Shown: positions 15,144 to 23,589 of the stretch, one piece after another
How positions within the stretch are numbered: the first letter of the stretch is position 1
Layout of the letters: the number at the start of each line of letters is the position of its first letter
Assembly: GCF_003259615.1 (NCBI RefSeq)
Contig: NZ_QLLR01000039.1
Span: 1 to 46,609 of the forward strand
Source of the DNA: Pedobacter cryoconitis
Lineage (GTDB): Bacteria > Bacteroidota > Bacteroidia > Sphingobacteriales > Sphingobacteriaceae
Direction: 5' to 3'
Length of the DNA stretch: 46,609 nt
Translations under genes and position numbers: made by a program
The notes under the pieces: model-generated
Told to the model about the DNA's origin: nothing
The model's database searches: none
What the model saw: only the letters and a program-made list of their open reading frames with translations

Positions 15144-16202
15144 TTAAAAATTATTAGGGATTTGTCCACCTTGTGGCGGGTTGGGATTTCCATTATTTAA
15201 TGATGCTTGAAATTGTAATCTTTCTTGAGGTGTTGCAATGGTATTATCAGTTTTATAAACCGTAGCATCTAATTCTCTATATACATCTGAACGAGCGATA
15301 TATGGGATATGATATTGGTTTAACCAAAGTCTATCCAAATCGGAAAGCGTGGAACCTTGAGTAATTTCAGTATTATCTTTTTTGGTGTACATTGGTTGAT
15401 TTACATCATTAACTACAGATGAAGAGCTCGTCAGAGACGAGTACCCCATGACAGAATTGAAATCATAATTACCAAAATAAGAATAATTGCTTGATATTTT
15501 TTGGAATTGGCTGGTACCTTGTGGATTTTTTAAATTCGAAAAGTTGATATTCACGTAATTGTCTCTATCAGGTCTATTCTGCTCATGCATCATACCGATT
15601 GCGTGGCAAAGTTCATGAATTATTACTCCATAATCGCTTCTTTCATATGTTTCGCGGGGATTATAGGTGTAAAATACAGCGAAATCAGCCAGATTAATTG
15701 TTTGTTTCCCGCCAGCTGGATTACGACCTATTATAGACGACTCACTTACATCAGAACTTGTGCCTAAATAGTTAATCTCTATATACGGGTATGCAAATCC
15801 GTACGTTGGATCTACCGTTGGCTGACCGGTAGCATTATAAAATCTAACGTTGGATTTAGATTGAATTTCTAACAATGCTTGTTTTATGTGTGCTTTAACG
15901 ATTGCAGATTTAGGATTATTTGTAACACTACTACCATAAGTAAATCGAACCATTGCCCAAAGTCTATACGGGTCACCGTTAATGCCTAAATTTCTTGGTA
16001 CTGTACCATCAGCCAGATTAATCGGAAGATTTGTTATCGGATTAAGTGACATTTCGGGACCGGTGATCTTCTTACCACCTTCCGTTTCAAAACTGCCTTT
16101 TTCATCCAAAAGTTTTAGCTGCGCTGGCGTGAGTTGCATGTCTCCATCCAGAAAATAATCATTCCCGCGCCTTCCAACAATAATTCCAGACTTTAAAGTC
16201 AC
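15144..16202 (-). CDS. astacin-family (M12A) zinc metalloprotease
   Basis: A 352-residue reading frame with the astacin zinc signature His-Glu-Leu-Cys-His-Ala-Ile-Gly-Met-Met-His-Glu (HExxHxxGxxHE) near residues 197-208 and a Met-turn, Ser-Val-Met-Gly-Tyr, about 45 residues later. Astacins are secreted or surface endopeptidases. The frame lacks a signal sequence of its own, but the upstream DNA encodes a lipoprotein leader in a frame that joins this one only if a run of seven T were six (see 16203-16317). The protein is therefore probably a surface lipoprotein in its functional state. It sits downstream of a DUF4377 lipoprotein gene on the same strand, with a terminator at 15092-15123. The enzyme family is certain; whether this copy is translated is not. 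Confidence 0.85.
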   Translation of the reverse strand: MTLKSGIIVGRRGNDYFLDGDMQLTPAQLKLLDEKGSFETEGGKKITGPEMSLNPITNLPINLADGTVPRNLGINGDPYRLWAMVRFTYGSSVTNNPKSAIVKAHIKQALLEIQSKSNVRFYNATGQPTVDPTYGFAYPYIEINYLGTSSDVSESSIIGRNPAGGKQTINLADFAVFYTYNPRETYERSDYGVIIHELCHAIGMMHEQNRPDRDNYVNINFSNLKNPQGTSQFQKISSNYSYFGNYDFNSVMGYSSLTSSSSVVNDVNQPMYTKKDNTEITQGSTLSDLDRLWLNQYHIPYIARSDVYRELDATVYKTDNTIATPQERLQFQASLNNGNPNPPQGGQIPNNF

Positions 16203-16317
16203 GAAATTAGAATTACTTTTTGCATTATCTGACGCACCCTCACTGCTACGATCCTTTTTACAAGAGACTGATGCAATGCAAAAAAATAGTTAATAAAATA
16301 AAAATGTACTTTTTCAT
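16203..16317 (-). other. out-of-frame lipoprotein leader of the astacin gene
   Basis: An ATG at 16317 starts Met-Lys-Lys-Tyr-Ile-Phe-Ile-Leu-Leu-Thr-Ile-Phe but runs to a stop after a homopolymer of seven T (A run 16280-16286 on the + strand). Removing one T joins it to Cys-Ile-Ala-Ser-Val-Ser-Cys-Lys-Lys-Asp and on, in frame, into the protease. The result is a normal Bacteroidota lipoprotein leader. It is either a sequencing error, a fixed frameshift or a phase-variable tract. Confidence 0.65.
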
Positions 16318-16347
16318 GAGAGAGAATTTAAGAGTATAGATGAAAAA

Positions 16348-16719
16348 TTAATTGCTTTTTTCTTTAGACAGAACTTCTATTAGTTGATAATTTTCGGAAT
16401 GACCATCTGCTGGTGGAGATACTAAATGTGTGACTTGAACCTTTAAAGAATATTTATAACCCTCTTCATAGGTAAATCCCACTATTCTTTCCTTATAAAT
16501 TAGAACGGTATCCGCATTACCTTTTTCAGTCACCTTCAACATGGGCAACGCTCCTTCAGTCGGGGAAGCCGGAGGGGGGGGGCCGGAGTATGCTAATGTT
16601 GGCGCAACATTAAAAATCGCAATTCTTGTTGTATCAGTATCTTTTTTACAGCTAATTAAAACTGTTAAGAAAATTGAAATTAGAAATATCAGACAGCATT
16701 TCTGTAAATTTTTTTTCAT
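16348..16719 (-). CDS. DUF4377-like lipoprotein
   Basis: A 123-residue protein starting at ATG 16719. The leader Met-Lys-Lys-Asn-Leu...Leu-Ile-Ser-Cys-Lys-Lys is a clear lipoprotein signal with lipobox Leu-Ile-Ser-Cys. The C-terminal half, with Tyr-Lys-Glu-Arg-Ile-Val-Gly-Phe-Thr-Tyr-Glu-Glu-Gly-Tyr, Leu-Lys-Val-Gln-Val and Pro-Pro-Ala-Asp-Gly, resembles DUF4377. A proline run (Gly-Pro-Pro-Pro-Pro) is encoded by nine consecutive C, a slippage-prone tract. The gene precedes the astacin gene on the same strand by 30 bp, so the pair may be co-transcribed. An earlier in-frame start at 16767 would spoil the leader. Confidence 0.7.
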   Translation of the reverse strand: MKKNLQKCCLIFLISIFLTVLISCKKDTDTTRIAIFNVAPTLAYSGPPPPASPTEGALPMLKVTEKGNADTVLIYKERIVGFTYEEGYKYSLKVQVTHLVSPPADGHSENYQLIEVLSKEKSN

Positions 16720-16900
16720 TTTTTGAGTTTTTAGTAAATGATATAATAAAGTTATTAATATTCTCAATAATGGTAATATTTTAATTGTAACTATTCTATT
16801 ACATTAGAACGTCAATTGCCAGCTCACTCCTTGCAATTTGCATATTTCTCCCAATTGCGGGAAAAATGTATAACTTTAAGGTAATTTGATCTAGATAACT

Positions 16901-17442
16901 ATGTCAATCGAGCATGATACTGATTTTTCAAAAGCCAGCTTCAAAGATTTTGAAGCTATATCAAATTTAAACGCTTTTGAAAGAGCCGGGGTTTTTCGTA
17001 ATTTTACGTACTACATGGAAGAACATGGTCAGATGAATTACCGATTTGTGACCACGGGAGGTTGTGGCCCTGAAATATGGGTACAATCACCATTTAATGA
17101 AAAACCCCTACGTTGTGTGAGTCAGGTGATTAATTATTATCTTAACTTTACAAAACATCCAAAAGTCAAAGCTGCTGCAATTGCAGGCATAGAAAAATAT
17201 GGTACCGGTGCAGGTGAGTCACCCCTTATTGGCAGGGCACCACGAGTATCATGTCATGCTGTAAGAGAAACTATCGAATTTTTTACCGCTCGTCAGGTTC
17301 ATCTACCATTTACACCACCGGTTATATTTCAAACAGCGCTACATTGCTGGCGTTACTCAAACCGCAAGATTGTGCGATAGTCGATATGGCGGTACATGCC
17401 AGTGTATATGAAGGGTTATATGAAACTAATGTCAGCCTCTGA
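16901..17442 (+). pseudogene. truncated, frameshifted alpha-oxoamine synthase
   Basis: The first frame (16901-17285) and a second frame (to 17442) together read like the N-terminal half of an alpha-oxoamine synthase of the 8-amino-7-oxononanoate synthase/serine palmitoyltransferase family. Diagnostic segments are Asn-Tyr-Leu-Asn-Phe, Lys-Tyr-Gly-Thr-Gly-Ala-Gly-Glu-Ser-Pro-Leu-Ile-Gly and, after the shift, Arg-Ser-Ser-Gly-Ser-Ser-Thr-Ile-Tyr-Thr-Thr-Gly-Tyr. The shift is at a run of six T (17279-17284). The gene then stops about 60 codons on, before the PLP-binding lysine and the whole C-terminal domain, so it cannot be a working enzyme. In Sphingobacteriaceae such enzymes serve sphingolipid synthesis. 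Confidence 0.75.
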
Positions 17443-17645
17443 TCTGTAAGTGTCTTCATTGTCAGTTTCTTATTAGTGATATTTGCTATTTCATGGTAAA
17501 ATAGAAAAATAAACTTATTGTTAACTATCTTTGCATTTTTGACATTATTCTTAAACGCTCTCCCTAAAAACTCCGGATTATAACCTGAACAGTATTTCTG
17601 TATCTGGTATATTCTATTTTCCGGAACATTATAAAATTGAAAATT

Positions 17646-18689
17646 ATGAATATGAATTCATCATCCGGCAATACCAATAAAGAACTATCCTATATCCAGA
17701 AGGTCTGGCAGACTGTAGCTATTGTTGCGCTGCTGGTTGTAGTCATACTTATTGCCAGAGTTGCTTTCAATGTATTATTAATGATTTTAGCGGGCGCACT
17801 GATTGCCGTTTACTTTCATGGTCTTGGTGATTTGATTGAGCGTAAGACAAAGCTGAACAGAAGGTTGAGTATGATCATATCTGTTGGAGGATCTTTTGTG
17901 TTTCTGGGGACGCTGCTATGGTTCATGGGGTCAAAAATGCAGGATCAGATTTCGGTACTTTCAGATTCACTGCCTAATACCATTACAGCAGCAAAGGTTA
18001 AAATGGACGAAACCCATACCGGTCGTAAAATACTTACTTATCTTTCTGGTGATAACTCTGAAAAACTATTCTCCACTGCCCAGCAGTTTTTTAGTACCAG
18101 TTTTGGCGTAATGGGTAATCTGTATGTGATTATATTACTGGCTATCTTTTTTACTGCAAACCCTTCCGTTTATAAAGATGGAATTATTATGCTGGTACCC
18201 CCTAAAAATAAACTACTGGCAAGAGTTGCAATTGACCGCATCAGTACTGCACTTAAAGGTTGGTTAAAAGGTACCATGTTATCTATGGTGCTGATTACAT
18301 TTATGATTGCAATAGGTTTGACCGTAATGGGAATTCCCGGCGCAATGGTATTGGCAATGTTTACCGGGATGTTAAAACTGATTCCGAATTTTGGTTCTAT
18401 GGCAGCAATGATTCCAGGTGTTTTGCTGGCACTCACTGTAAGTACCAATACGGCAATTATTGTAGCATTGATTTATGTGATCTCTCAGACTATAGTAAGT
18501 AATATCGTTACCCCGTTAATTCAAAAGCGAATGATCAATCTGCCTCCCGCACTTACAATTATCAGTCAGGTTATTATGGGTACCTTATCCGGGGCACTGG
18601 GAATTATTCTGGCAGTGCCGCTGCTGGCAATTATAATTATCCTTGTTGATGAATTGTATGTGAAAAAAATGGAAACAGAGCATAGGTAA
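17646..18689 (+). CDS. AI-2E family transporter (TqsA/PerM-like permease)
   Basis: A 347-residue integral membrane protein of the AI-2E/UPF0118 family. It shows hydrophobic helices near the N-terminus (two adjacent spans at about 20-60), another near 70-90, a soluble middle segment and a cluster of C-terminal helices. The late Gly/Pro-rich segment Leu-Lys-Leu-Ile-Pro-Asn-Phe-Gly-Ser is typical of the family. Members export small molecules, including autoinducer-2 in some species, or drive Na+/H+ exchange; the substrate here is unknown. ATG 17646 is used; a TTG at 17637 and an ATG at 17652 are alternatives. A hairpin terminator follows at 18718. Confidence 0.85.
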   Translation: MNMNSSSGNTNKELSYIQKVWQTVAIVALLVVVILIARVAFNVLLMILAGALIAVYFHGLGDLIERKTKLNRRLSMIISVGGSFVFLGTLLWFMGSKMQDQISVLSDSLPNTITAAKVKMDETHTGRKILTYLSGDNSEKLFSTAQQFFSTSFGVMGNLYVIILLAIFFTANPSVYKDGIIMLVPPKNKLLARVAIDRISTALKGWLKGTMLSMVLITFMIAIGLTVMGIPGAMVLAMFTGMLKLIPNFGSMAAMIPGVLLALTVSTNTAIIVALIYVISQTIVSNIVTPLIQKRMINLPPALTIISQVIMGTLSGALGIILAVPLLAIIIILVDELYVKKMETEHR

Positions 18690-18717
18690 TACTGCACAGA
18701 AAAATCAAAACAATATT

Positions 18718-18747
18718 GGCAGGCTCAACCAAATCGGAAAGCCTGCC
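18718..18747 (+). terminator. hairpin after the AI-2E transporter gene
   Basis: Arms GGCAGGCT (18718-18725) and AGCCTGCC (18740-18747) with a 14-base loop, followed by a weak AT-rich tract. It lies between the permease gene and the convergent YciF-like pseudogene. Confidence 0.5.
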
Positions 18748-18754
18748 ATAATTT

Positions 18755-19030
18755 CTACTCTGCAGCAGCCTGTTCATTTATGAAGCTTTCGGCCACTTCA
18801 GTTAATGCTTCATCCGTTGCTTTTTCGTTATCAAGTGTGAATTGCAATAATTCAGCTACTTCCGTATGGTAAGGCTTTAATCAGGTGTTTTTCAGTCCAG
18901 TAAATGTCTTTCAGTTCATCTACAAAAAAATCATGAAATTCAGAATTTTCCATCTTACCGGTTTTTCCTGTTGGTTATGAACCTGTTTTTTTTGTAGTTG
19001 CTTTAGAGCTTGTTTTGCTGTTATTGCCAT
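18755..19030 (-). pseudogene. internally deleted YciE/YciF-type ferritin-like gene (DUF892)
   Basis: Reading the minus strand, a Lys/Thr-rich head with an in-frame stop leads into Met-Glu-Asn-Ser-Glu-Phe-His-Asp-Phe-Phe-Val-Asp-Glu-Leu-Lys-Asp-Ile-Tyr-Trp, the N-terminal signature of DUF892 stress proteins. After Lys-Ala-Leu-Pro the frame changes and continues at once with the family's C-terminus (Asp-Asn-Glu-Lys-Ala-Thr-Asp-Glu-Ala-Leu-Thr-Glu, ending Glu-Gln-Ala-Ala-Ala-Glu). The roughly 100 central residues that carry the metal-binding helices are missing. This is real decay, not a simple base-calling error. Confidence 0.75.
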
Positions 19031-19138
19031 AAATATTTGTTTTTAGATTGATGAATTAAAGTTTTTGATAAAGCATTTAGCAGAGCAATAACTACAACCA
19101 AAAGCCTATTAGTTTGTTTATTAAATTATAAACATTAT

Positions 19139-21352
19139 TTATTCATGCGTCCAGCTGATACTGACCTGCTGATTTCCGAAAAGCTGGTATTCCACGTTTC
19201 CTTTTATCGCAGCTATTTCTTTTAATGGTTCTTTCGCCCCTTTGATAGTTACTTTAAAATCAGGAAGTTTGGAGGTGCTGGTTTTAACGATCATCATCCT
19301 GCATGACAGCCGGTCATCACCCAGGGTCGTAAAGTGTATATTCTTTTCACGGATAGCTTTGAACCCTGAAGTAGGATAATCCACATATACCATGAAGTGT
19401 TCACCAGGAACCAATAAATAATGTCTCGGCAAGATTCCGAAAGCGTTCCCTGCCCCATAAACTTCCTGTCCTACTGTACCTGATTTTTTCCATCCGTCCT
19501 GCAAGTCTTCCAGGGCAATCCATAGTTTTGGGTCTAATTCCCCAACCTTAGGTTTTTCTTCGAGCATATCTTTAGGAAGCATTGTTGGGTAGTAATATAC
19601 TGCCCGATCAACGAGATAACGGATATATTCCGCAATCAGCAGTTTCAGTGATGGAAGAATTTCTACGCCCTCAGCATGTTTAAGAAAATCATGTAAAGCA
19701 CAGAATACTTCTTGCTCTTCGTATACAGCAGTATAAGGAGCATCATTTAGTGGGAATAGTGAAAAGAATTTGGGAAAGTTCTTTCCATATCCATAATCAC
19801 AGTTCCAGATTTGTGTATTTCTAAAAATTGCGGCAAGACATTGATAACTCAGCTCCAGATACAATTCGTTTTTGGTGATCTTGTAAAGACGTAAAAGTGC
19901 GCCGGAGGCAAACGCTGTATTATTTGCCTGGTAGAAAATATCGAATCCGTATTCCTGCAGCGTTTGTGCTGCTTTTTCTGATTCTTTTAAATAACGTTTT
20001 TCGTTAGTGAGTTCCCATGCCTGGAGCATGACATGCGCATAAAGTCCTGCTACGTCTTTTTCTCCGCCTTTACCATCTGCGGTTTCTGCTTTAATCACTT
20101 CAAGCGTATCCATCTTATAAAATACTGGCCAGTGGTAGTTGAAGTGGTGGGCAACTTTAATGGTGAAGTCTAAGGAGTCCAGGAATAGTTTTTCAGCAGT
20201 TTTGTCTCCTTTTAGTGCCAGTCTGCTTAAATTAAGCATTGGGTGGTGCAGATACCAGGAGTCCATAACCCCAGGTTTTTTTTGTTCCTCCTCACCTTCA
20301 AGCTTATCTTCAGCTGCAGGTAACCACCGGCTGATCACACCAAGCTTGGGATCAAAAAACTCTGGCAGACCTTTCTTGATGGTTTGGATGACCTCAAGGT
20401 CAGTTTTACTCCATTCTACATAATCCACCAAAGGTAATAATACTGCAAGTTGTACCATAATTTCCGGTGGTGTTGTATAGTCACTTACGTAAGCATTAAA
20501 GTAGTTATGTCCAGCAACCTTACTCCAGCAGCCTGGACTTTCAATCAAATCTTTTAGTCCTTTTTCAAGAATTTCCGGCCAGTTCTGATAGCTCGTCTCT
20601 GGTTTGGGAAGCAAGAGGTAAATTCTTGCCATTAAGTTCAGGAACTGGTGATTAGTTTTAAACTGATCACCTGGGATCTGGTCATCAAAGGCTACAAACG
20701 CATCATTGATGACAACCTCCTTACCGGCTTTCAATGGCAGATCTTTGCAAGCAGGCAGGGCAAAACCCATTTCCGGCCAGTTGCCACCAACAGTATCAGC
20801 ACAGGAAGTCTGGGTTTGCTGGCAGTAATCTGAAAGGGCAGTGAGGTTTTGCAGATAAAGGACCGAAGCAGACTTTGGTCTGGTCTGGGTCAGATAGATA
20901 AGCCCTGTTCGGGTTCCTTCCTGGCTAAGATGAATTTTTCCGGCAGTGTTCTCTGAATTTCCATTTTTGCTGCTGATCACGATGTCCCTTGGCCAGAATG
21001 GGATTAGCAGATCTTTTTTCGGCGTTAAAATGGTTGTGTAATGCAGTACCGGAATGGTTTCCTGCAGATCAATAATAATTTTGACCTGTTGTTTACCAGT
21101 TTCACTTTCCAATTCTAGTAAAATACCATTGTTATCCTCAATAGCTTTTTTAATTTCCAGATTTCCTCCGGGACTGAATGCTGTACGAAATTCAGCTCTT
21201 CCGCCATTTGGCAGACCGGCCCTGACCCAGATTGAGTCAGTAGTCTGGTAAACTTTAAATTCAAAACTTCCGGCAGTATTGCAATACAATGCCATGTAGG
21301 TTTCCGCTAATTCAGAACTTGCGGATAAGGCCCAGGGAGATAATCCATTCAT
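19139..21352 (-). CDS. large protein, probable six-hairpin glycosidase fold
   Basis: A 737-residue protein without signal peptide. Residues 1-230 look beta-rich. The middle (about 240-620) is helical with repeated Trp/Tyr/His-rich loops (Gly-Cys-Trp-Ser-Lys, Asp-Ser-Trp-Tyr-Leu-His-His-Pro, His-Phe-Asn-Tyr-His-Trp-Pro, Trp-Asn-Cys-Asp-Tyr-Gly-Tyr-Gly) that resemble alpha/alpha-toroid sugar enzymes. The end is again beta-rich. Asp/Glu residues in these loops could be catalytic, but I cannot assign a glycoside hydrolase family. The gene stands alone. A cytoplasmic glycan-processing role is an inference from fold-level resemblance only. Confidence 0.65.
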   Translation of the reverse strand: MNGLSPWALSASSELAETYMALYCNTAGSFEFKVYQTTDSIWVRAGLPNGGRAEFRTAFSPGGNLEIKKAIEDNNGILLELESETGKQQVKIIIDLQETIPVLHYTTILTPKKDLLIPFWPRDIVISSKNGNSENTAGKIHLSQEGTRTGLIYLTQTRPKSASVLYLQNLTALSDYCQQTQTSCADTVGGNWPEMGFALPACKDLPLKAGKEVVINDAFVAFDDQIPGDQFKTNHQFLNLMARIYLLLPKPETSYQNWPEILEKGLKDLIESPGCWSKVAGHNYFNAYVSDYTTPPEIMVQLAVLLPLVDYVEWSKTDLEVIQTIKKGLPEFFDPKLGVISRWLPAAEDKLEGEEEQKKPGVMDSWYLHHPMLNLSRLALKGDKTAEKLFLDSLDFTIKVAHHFNYHWPVFYKMDTLEVIKAETADGKGGEKDVAGLYAHVMLQAWELTNEKRYLKESEKAAQTLQEYGFDIFYQANNTAFASGALLRLYKITKNELYLELSYQCLAAIFRNTQIWNCDYGYGKNFPKFFSLFPLNDAPYTAVYEEQEVFCALHDFLKHAEGVEILPSLKLLIAEYIRYLVDRAVYYYPTMLPKDMLEEKPKVGELDPKLWIALEDLQDGWKKSGTVGQEVYGAGNAFGILPRHYLLVPGEHFMVYVDYPTSGFKAIREKNIHFTTLGDDRLSCRMMIVKTSTSKLPDFKVTIKGAKEPLKEIAAIKGNVEYQLFGNQQVSISWTHE

Positions 21353-21694
21353 AACAAGCGTGATTTAATGTTTAATTTGATTGGATCAAACAGCGATCTG
21401 GCTGGTTTGTTTTGAGGAAACATTTTTTCTGACAAATATTTTTTGTGGTTGAAACACTCGATTAGCTAAATGGATAATTATCAGGACATGCAGATTGATG
21501 CAAAGGACTTACCTGTTATATTGCTGATCTGAAAGGCGAAAGATATAAATTGTGCTATCAAAGGAGAGACACCGGTTAGAATACTACTTCGATTTCCTTT
21601 ACGACATCAAGCATGCTGAGTGATTTATGATGTTTGTTTTTTTAGTTTTTATCAGGCAGCTTGAGTAAATTGCGAATTATTATATACTAAAACA
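21353..21694. other. intergenic region between divergent genes
   Basis: This 342-bp stretch lies between the divergent 19139-21352 and 21695-22282 genes. It should hold both promoters, but I see no clear consensus element, hairpin or coding frame. Confidence 0.5.
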
Positions 21695-22282
21695 ATGTAC
21701 AATTTTGAAGCGTTTTTCGATTACATTCAAGAAATATCAGGCAAACTGCTTTCAGAAGATGATAAGCATTTGTTGATGGTACATTTCAAACCAAAAAAAC
21801 TTAGAAAACGTCAATACTTTTTACAGGAAGGAGACGTATGCAGATATATTGGGTTTATTGTAAAAGGATCCGCCAGAACCTTTACCGTAGATGAAAAGGG
21901 GCATGAAAATGTATTGAAATTGTCTGTGGAAAATTGGTGGCTGGCTGATTTTGAAAGCTTTTACCTGTTGACACCAAGTCGCTTTAATATTGAGGCGCTG
22001 GAGAACCTGGAAGTTCTTCAATCAACCAATGCTCAAATTGAGGAGTTTCTTAAAAATATACCTGCCTTTTCAGCGATGCAGAACGTAATCAGTCAAAATT
22101 ACACCATTGCAAGCCAGAAAAGAATGCAGGCCGCTTTTAGCTATACGGCTGAAGAGCGTTACGAGGACCTGATTCGCAATTATCCGCATTTTCTAAAACG
22201 GTTTCCTCAAAACATGATCGCCTCTTATCTGGGTTTATCCCCGGAAACTTTGAGCAGGATAAGGAAAAACTCTTTTAAATAG
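21695..22282 (+). CDS. Crp/Fnr-family transcriptional regulator
   Basis: A 195-residue protein with an N-terminal cyclic-nucleotide-binding-type beta-roll (residues 20-120; Lys-Arg-Gln-Tyr-Phe-Leu-Gln-Glu-Gly-Asp-Val-Cys-Arg-Tyr-Ile-Gly at 38-53) and a C-terminal helix-turn-helix (170-193; Met-Ile-Ala-Ser-Tyr-Leu-Gly-Leu-Ser-Pro-Glu-Thr-Leu-Ser-Arg-Ile). No FNR-type cysteine set and no clear cAMP-contacting Arg-Ser pair is seen, so the ligand is unknown. This short form is common in Bacteroidota. The inverted repeat at 22576-22612 is a possible target, near the SDR gene downstream. Confidence 0.85.
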   Translation: MYNFEAFFDYIQEISGKLLSEDDKHLLMVHFKPKKLRKRQYFLQEGDVCRYIGFIVKGSARTFTVDEKGHENVLKLSVENWWLADFESFYLLTPSRFNIEALENLEVLQSTNAQIEEFLKNIPAFSAMQNVISQNYTIASQKRMQAAFSYTAEERYEDLIRNYPHFLKRFPQNMIASYLGLSPETLSRIRKNSFK

Positions 22283-22575
22283 ATCCTTATTAAAGGGGTA
22301 AATTCGGTATCCAAATAAAAAAATGGCACGTTATGTTTTAGCTGGATAGGAACATTCTATAACATGCCCGCAAACCATAAGCTTTAATATAGCTTTTCCA
22401 CAAGACAGCAGGTTTTTGAATTTCCACCGCAGAAACCCCAATCGATATAACTTTCTAAATGCAAAAAAATTGCTCAATCACGCAAAATATGCCGTTGTGA
22501 TCTTTTTGGATTTTTGCTTCTTGGTTTTTCCTGGCTGCCTTAAGTTGTTTTTTTACAATTAGTTATCCGATTAAC

Positions 22576-22612
22576 TTGATTTAGGTCACGATAATGAGTT
22601 GACCTAAATCAA
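22576..22612. promoter_or_regulatory. 13-bp-arm inverted repeat upstream of the SDR gene
   Basis: TTGATTTAGGTCA (22576-22588) and its exact reverse complement (22600-22612) flank an 11-bp spacer. It lies about 110 bp upstream of the SDR start and has no T-run, so an operator is likelier than a terminator. The Crp/Fnr regulator encoded just upstream is the obvious candidate binder. The rest of the 22283-22723 gap shows nothing clear. Confidence 0.5.
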
Positions 22613-22723
22613 ACTTACTTAATGATTCATGTCAATAAACAGTCCGTTATAAGGCGGCATCTTTGAATATACTTCAGAACAAAAATACACCTGAAGAATA
22701 TGACATAATAACATATAGAAATC

Positions 22724-23482
22724 ATGAGTAGATTAGAAAACAAAGTAGCGGTAGTTACCGGTGCAGCAAAAGGAATAGGTGCATCTATCGCAAAACACTT
22801 CGCGGCAGCAGGTGCAAAAGTAGTTGTAAATTATGCCTCCAGTAGAGAAAGTGCAGATAAGGTGGTTAAGGAGATAACCGACAACGGAGGCTTGGCCATT
22901 GCCGTACAAGCGGATGTATCGAATGAGGCCGATGTGATCAGGCTGTTTGAAGAAACCAATACGGCTTTCGGCCCGTTGGATATTTTGGTAAATAACGCGG
23001 TGCACCAGGGATACTTACCTGTTGAACAAATATCGGTAGCAGCTTTCCATCAGCATTTCAACGTTAATGTTTTGGGACCCATATTGACTATTCAGGCATC
23101 TTTAAAAGCATTTGGTGATAAGGGAGGCAATATCATTAATATCAGTTCAGGTGCGAGCAAATACCCTCTTCCGGGTGCCTCTTTATACTCTGCCACTAAA
23201 GCGGCATTAGACGCTATGACGATTGCCTTATCGAAAGAACTGGGTGTAAAGAATGTTCGTATTAATTCTATTTTGCCTGGCGCTACAGCTACAGAAGGAG
23301 CAGCTAGTGCAGGTGTAACTACGGGCAGTGAATATGAAAAAATGTTTGTTGCCAAAACACCGCTTGGCCGCAGAGGTCAGCCCGAAGATATTGCGAAAGC
23401 TGTTTTATTTCTTGCTTCGGATGATGCAGCCTGGATCACGGGCGAGCAAATTGGCGTTTCGGGTGGTATGTATGGTTTTTAA
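22724..23482 (+). CDS. SDR-family oxidoreductase
   Basis: A 252-residue classical short-chain dehydrogenase/reductase. The cofactor motif Thr-Gly-Ala-Ala-Lys-Gly-Ile-Gly lies at 12-19, the Asn-Asn-Ala motif at 90-92, and the catalytic Ser142, Tyr155 and Lys159 (Tyr-Ser-Ala-Thr-Lys) are in place. The C-terminal Gly-Glu-Gln-Ile-Gly-Val-Ser-Gly-Gly is typical of 3-oxoacyl-ACP-reductase-like or glucose-dehydrogenase-like members. Asn36-Tyr37 after the second strand suggests NADP(H) preference, but this is weak. The substrate cannot be told from sequence. It is a single gene, ended by the terminator at 23549. Confidence 0.88.
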   Translation: MSRLENKVAVVTGAAKGIGASIAKHFAAAGAKVVVNYASSRESADKVVKEITDNGGLAIAVQADVSNEADVIRLFEETNTAFGPLDILVNNAVHQGYLPVEQISVAAFHQHFNVNVLGPILTIQASLKAFGDKGGNIINISSGASKYPLPGASLYSATKAALDAMTIALSKELGVKNVRINSILPGATATEGAASAGVTTGSEYEKMFVAKTPLGRRGQPEDIAKAVLFLASDDAAWITGEQIGVSGGMYGF

Positions 23483-23548
23483 ATCAAATTCATTCTTTAA
23501 ACACATTTAAGTGGGGCCAGGGGAGTCCGGAATATCCAATATTTACAT

Positions 23549-23585
23549 AAAACGCTCTGATTTCTATTGAAAATCAGAGCGTTTT
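23549..23585. terminator. bidirectional terminator between convergent genes
   Basis: Perfect 15-base arms (23549-23563 and 23571-23585) with a 7-base loop. The outer ends are AAAA and TTTT, so it works on both strands. It sits between the SDR gene and the convergent lipoprotein gene. Confidence 0.8.
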
Positions 23586-23589
23586 ATTC

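Noticed and set aside
22576..22612. Standard FNR/CRP box
   Set aside because: FNR and CRP sites have TTGAT...ATCAA or TGTGA...TCACA half sites a few bases apart; here the TTGAT ends are 27 bp apart.
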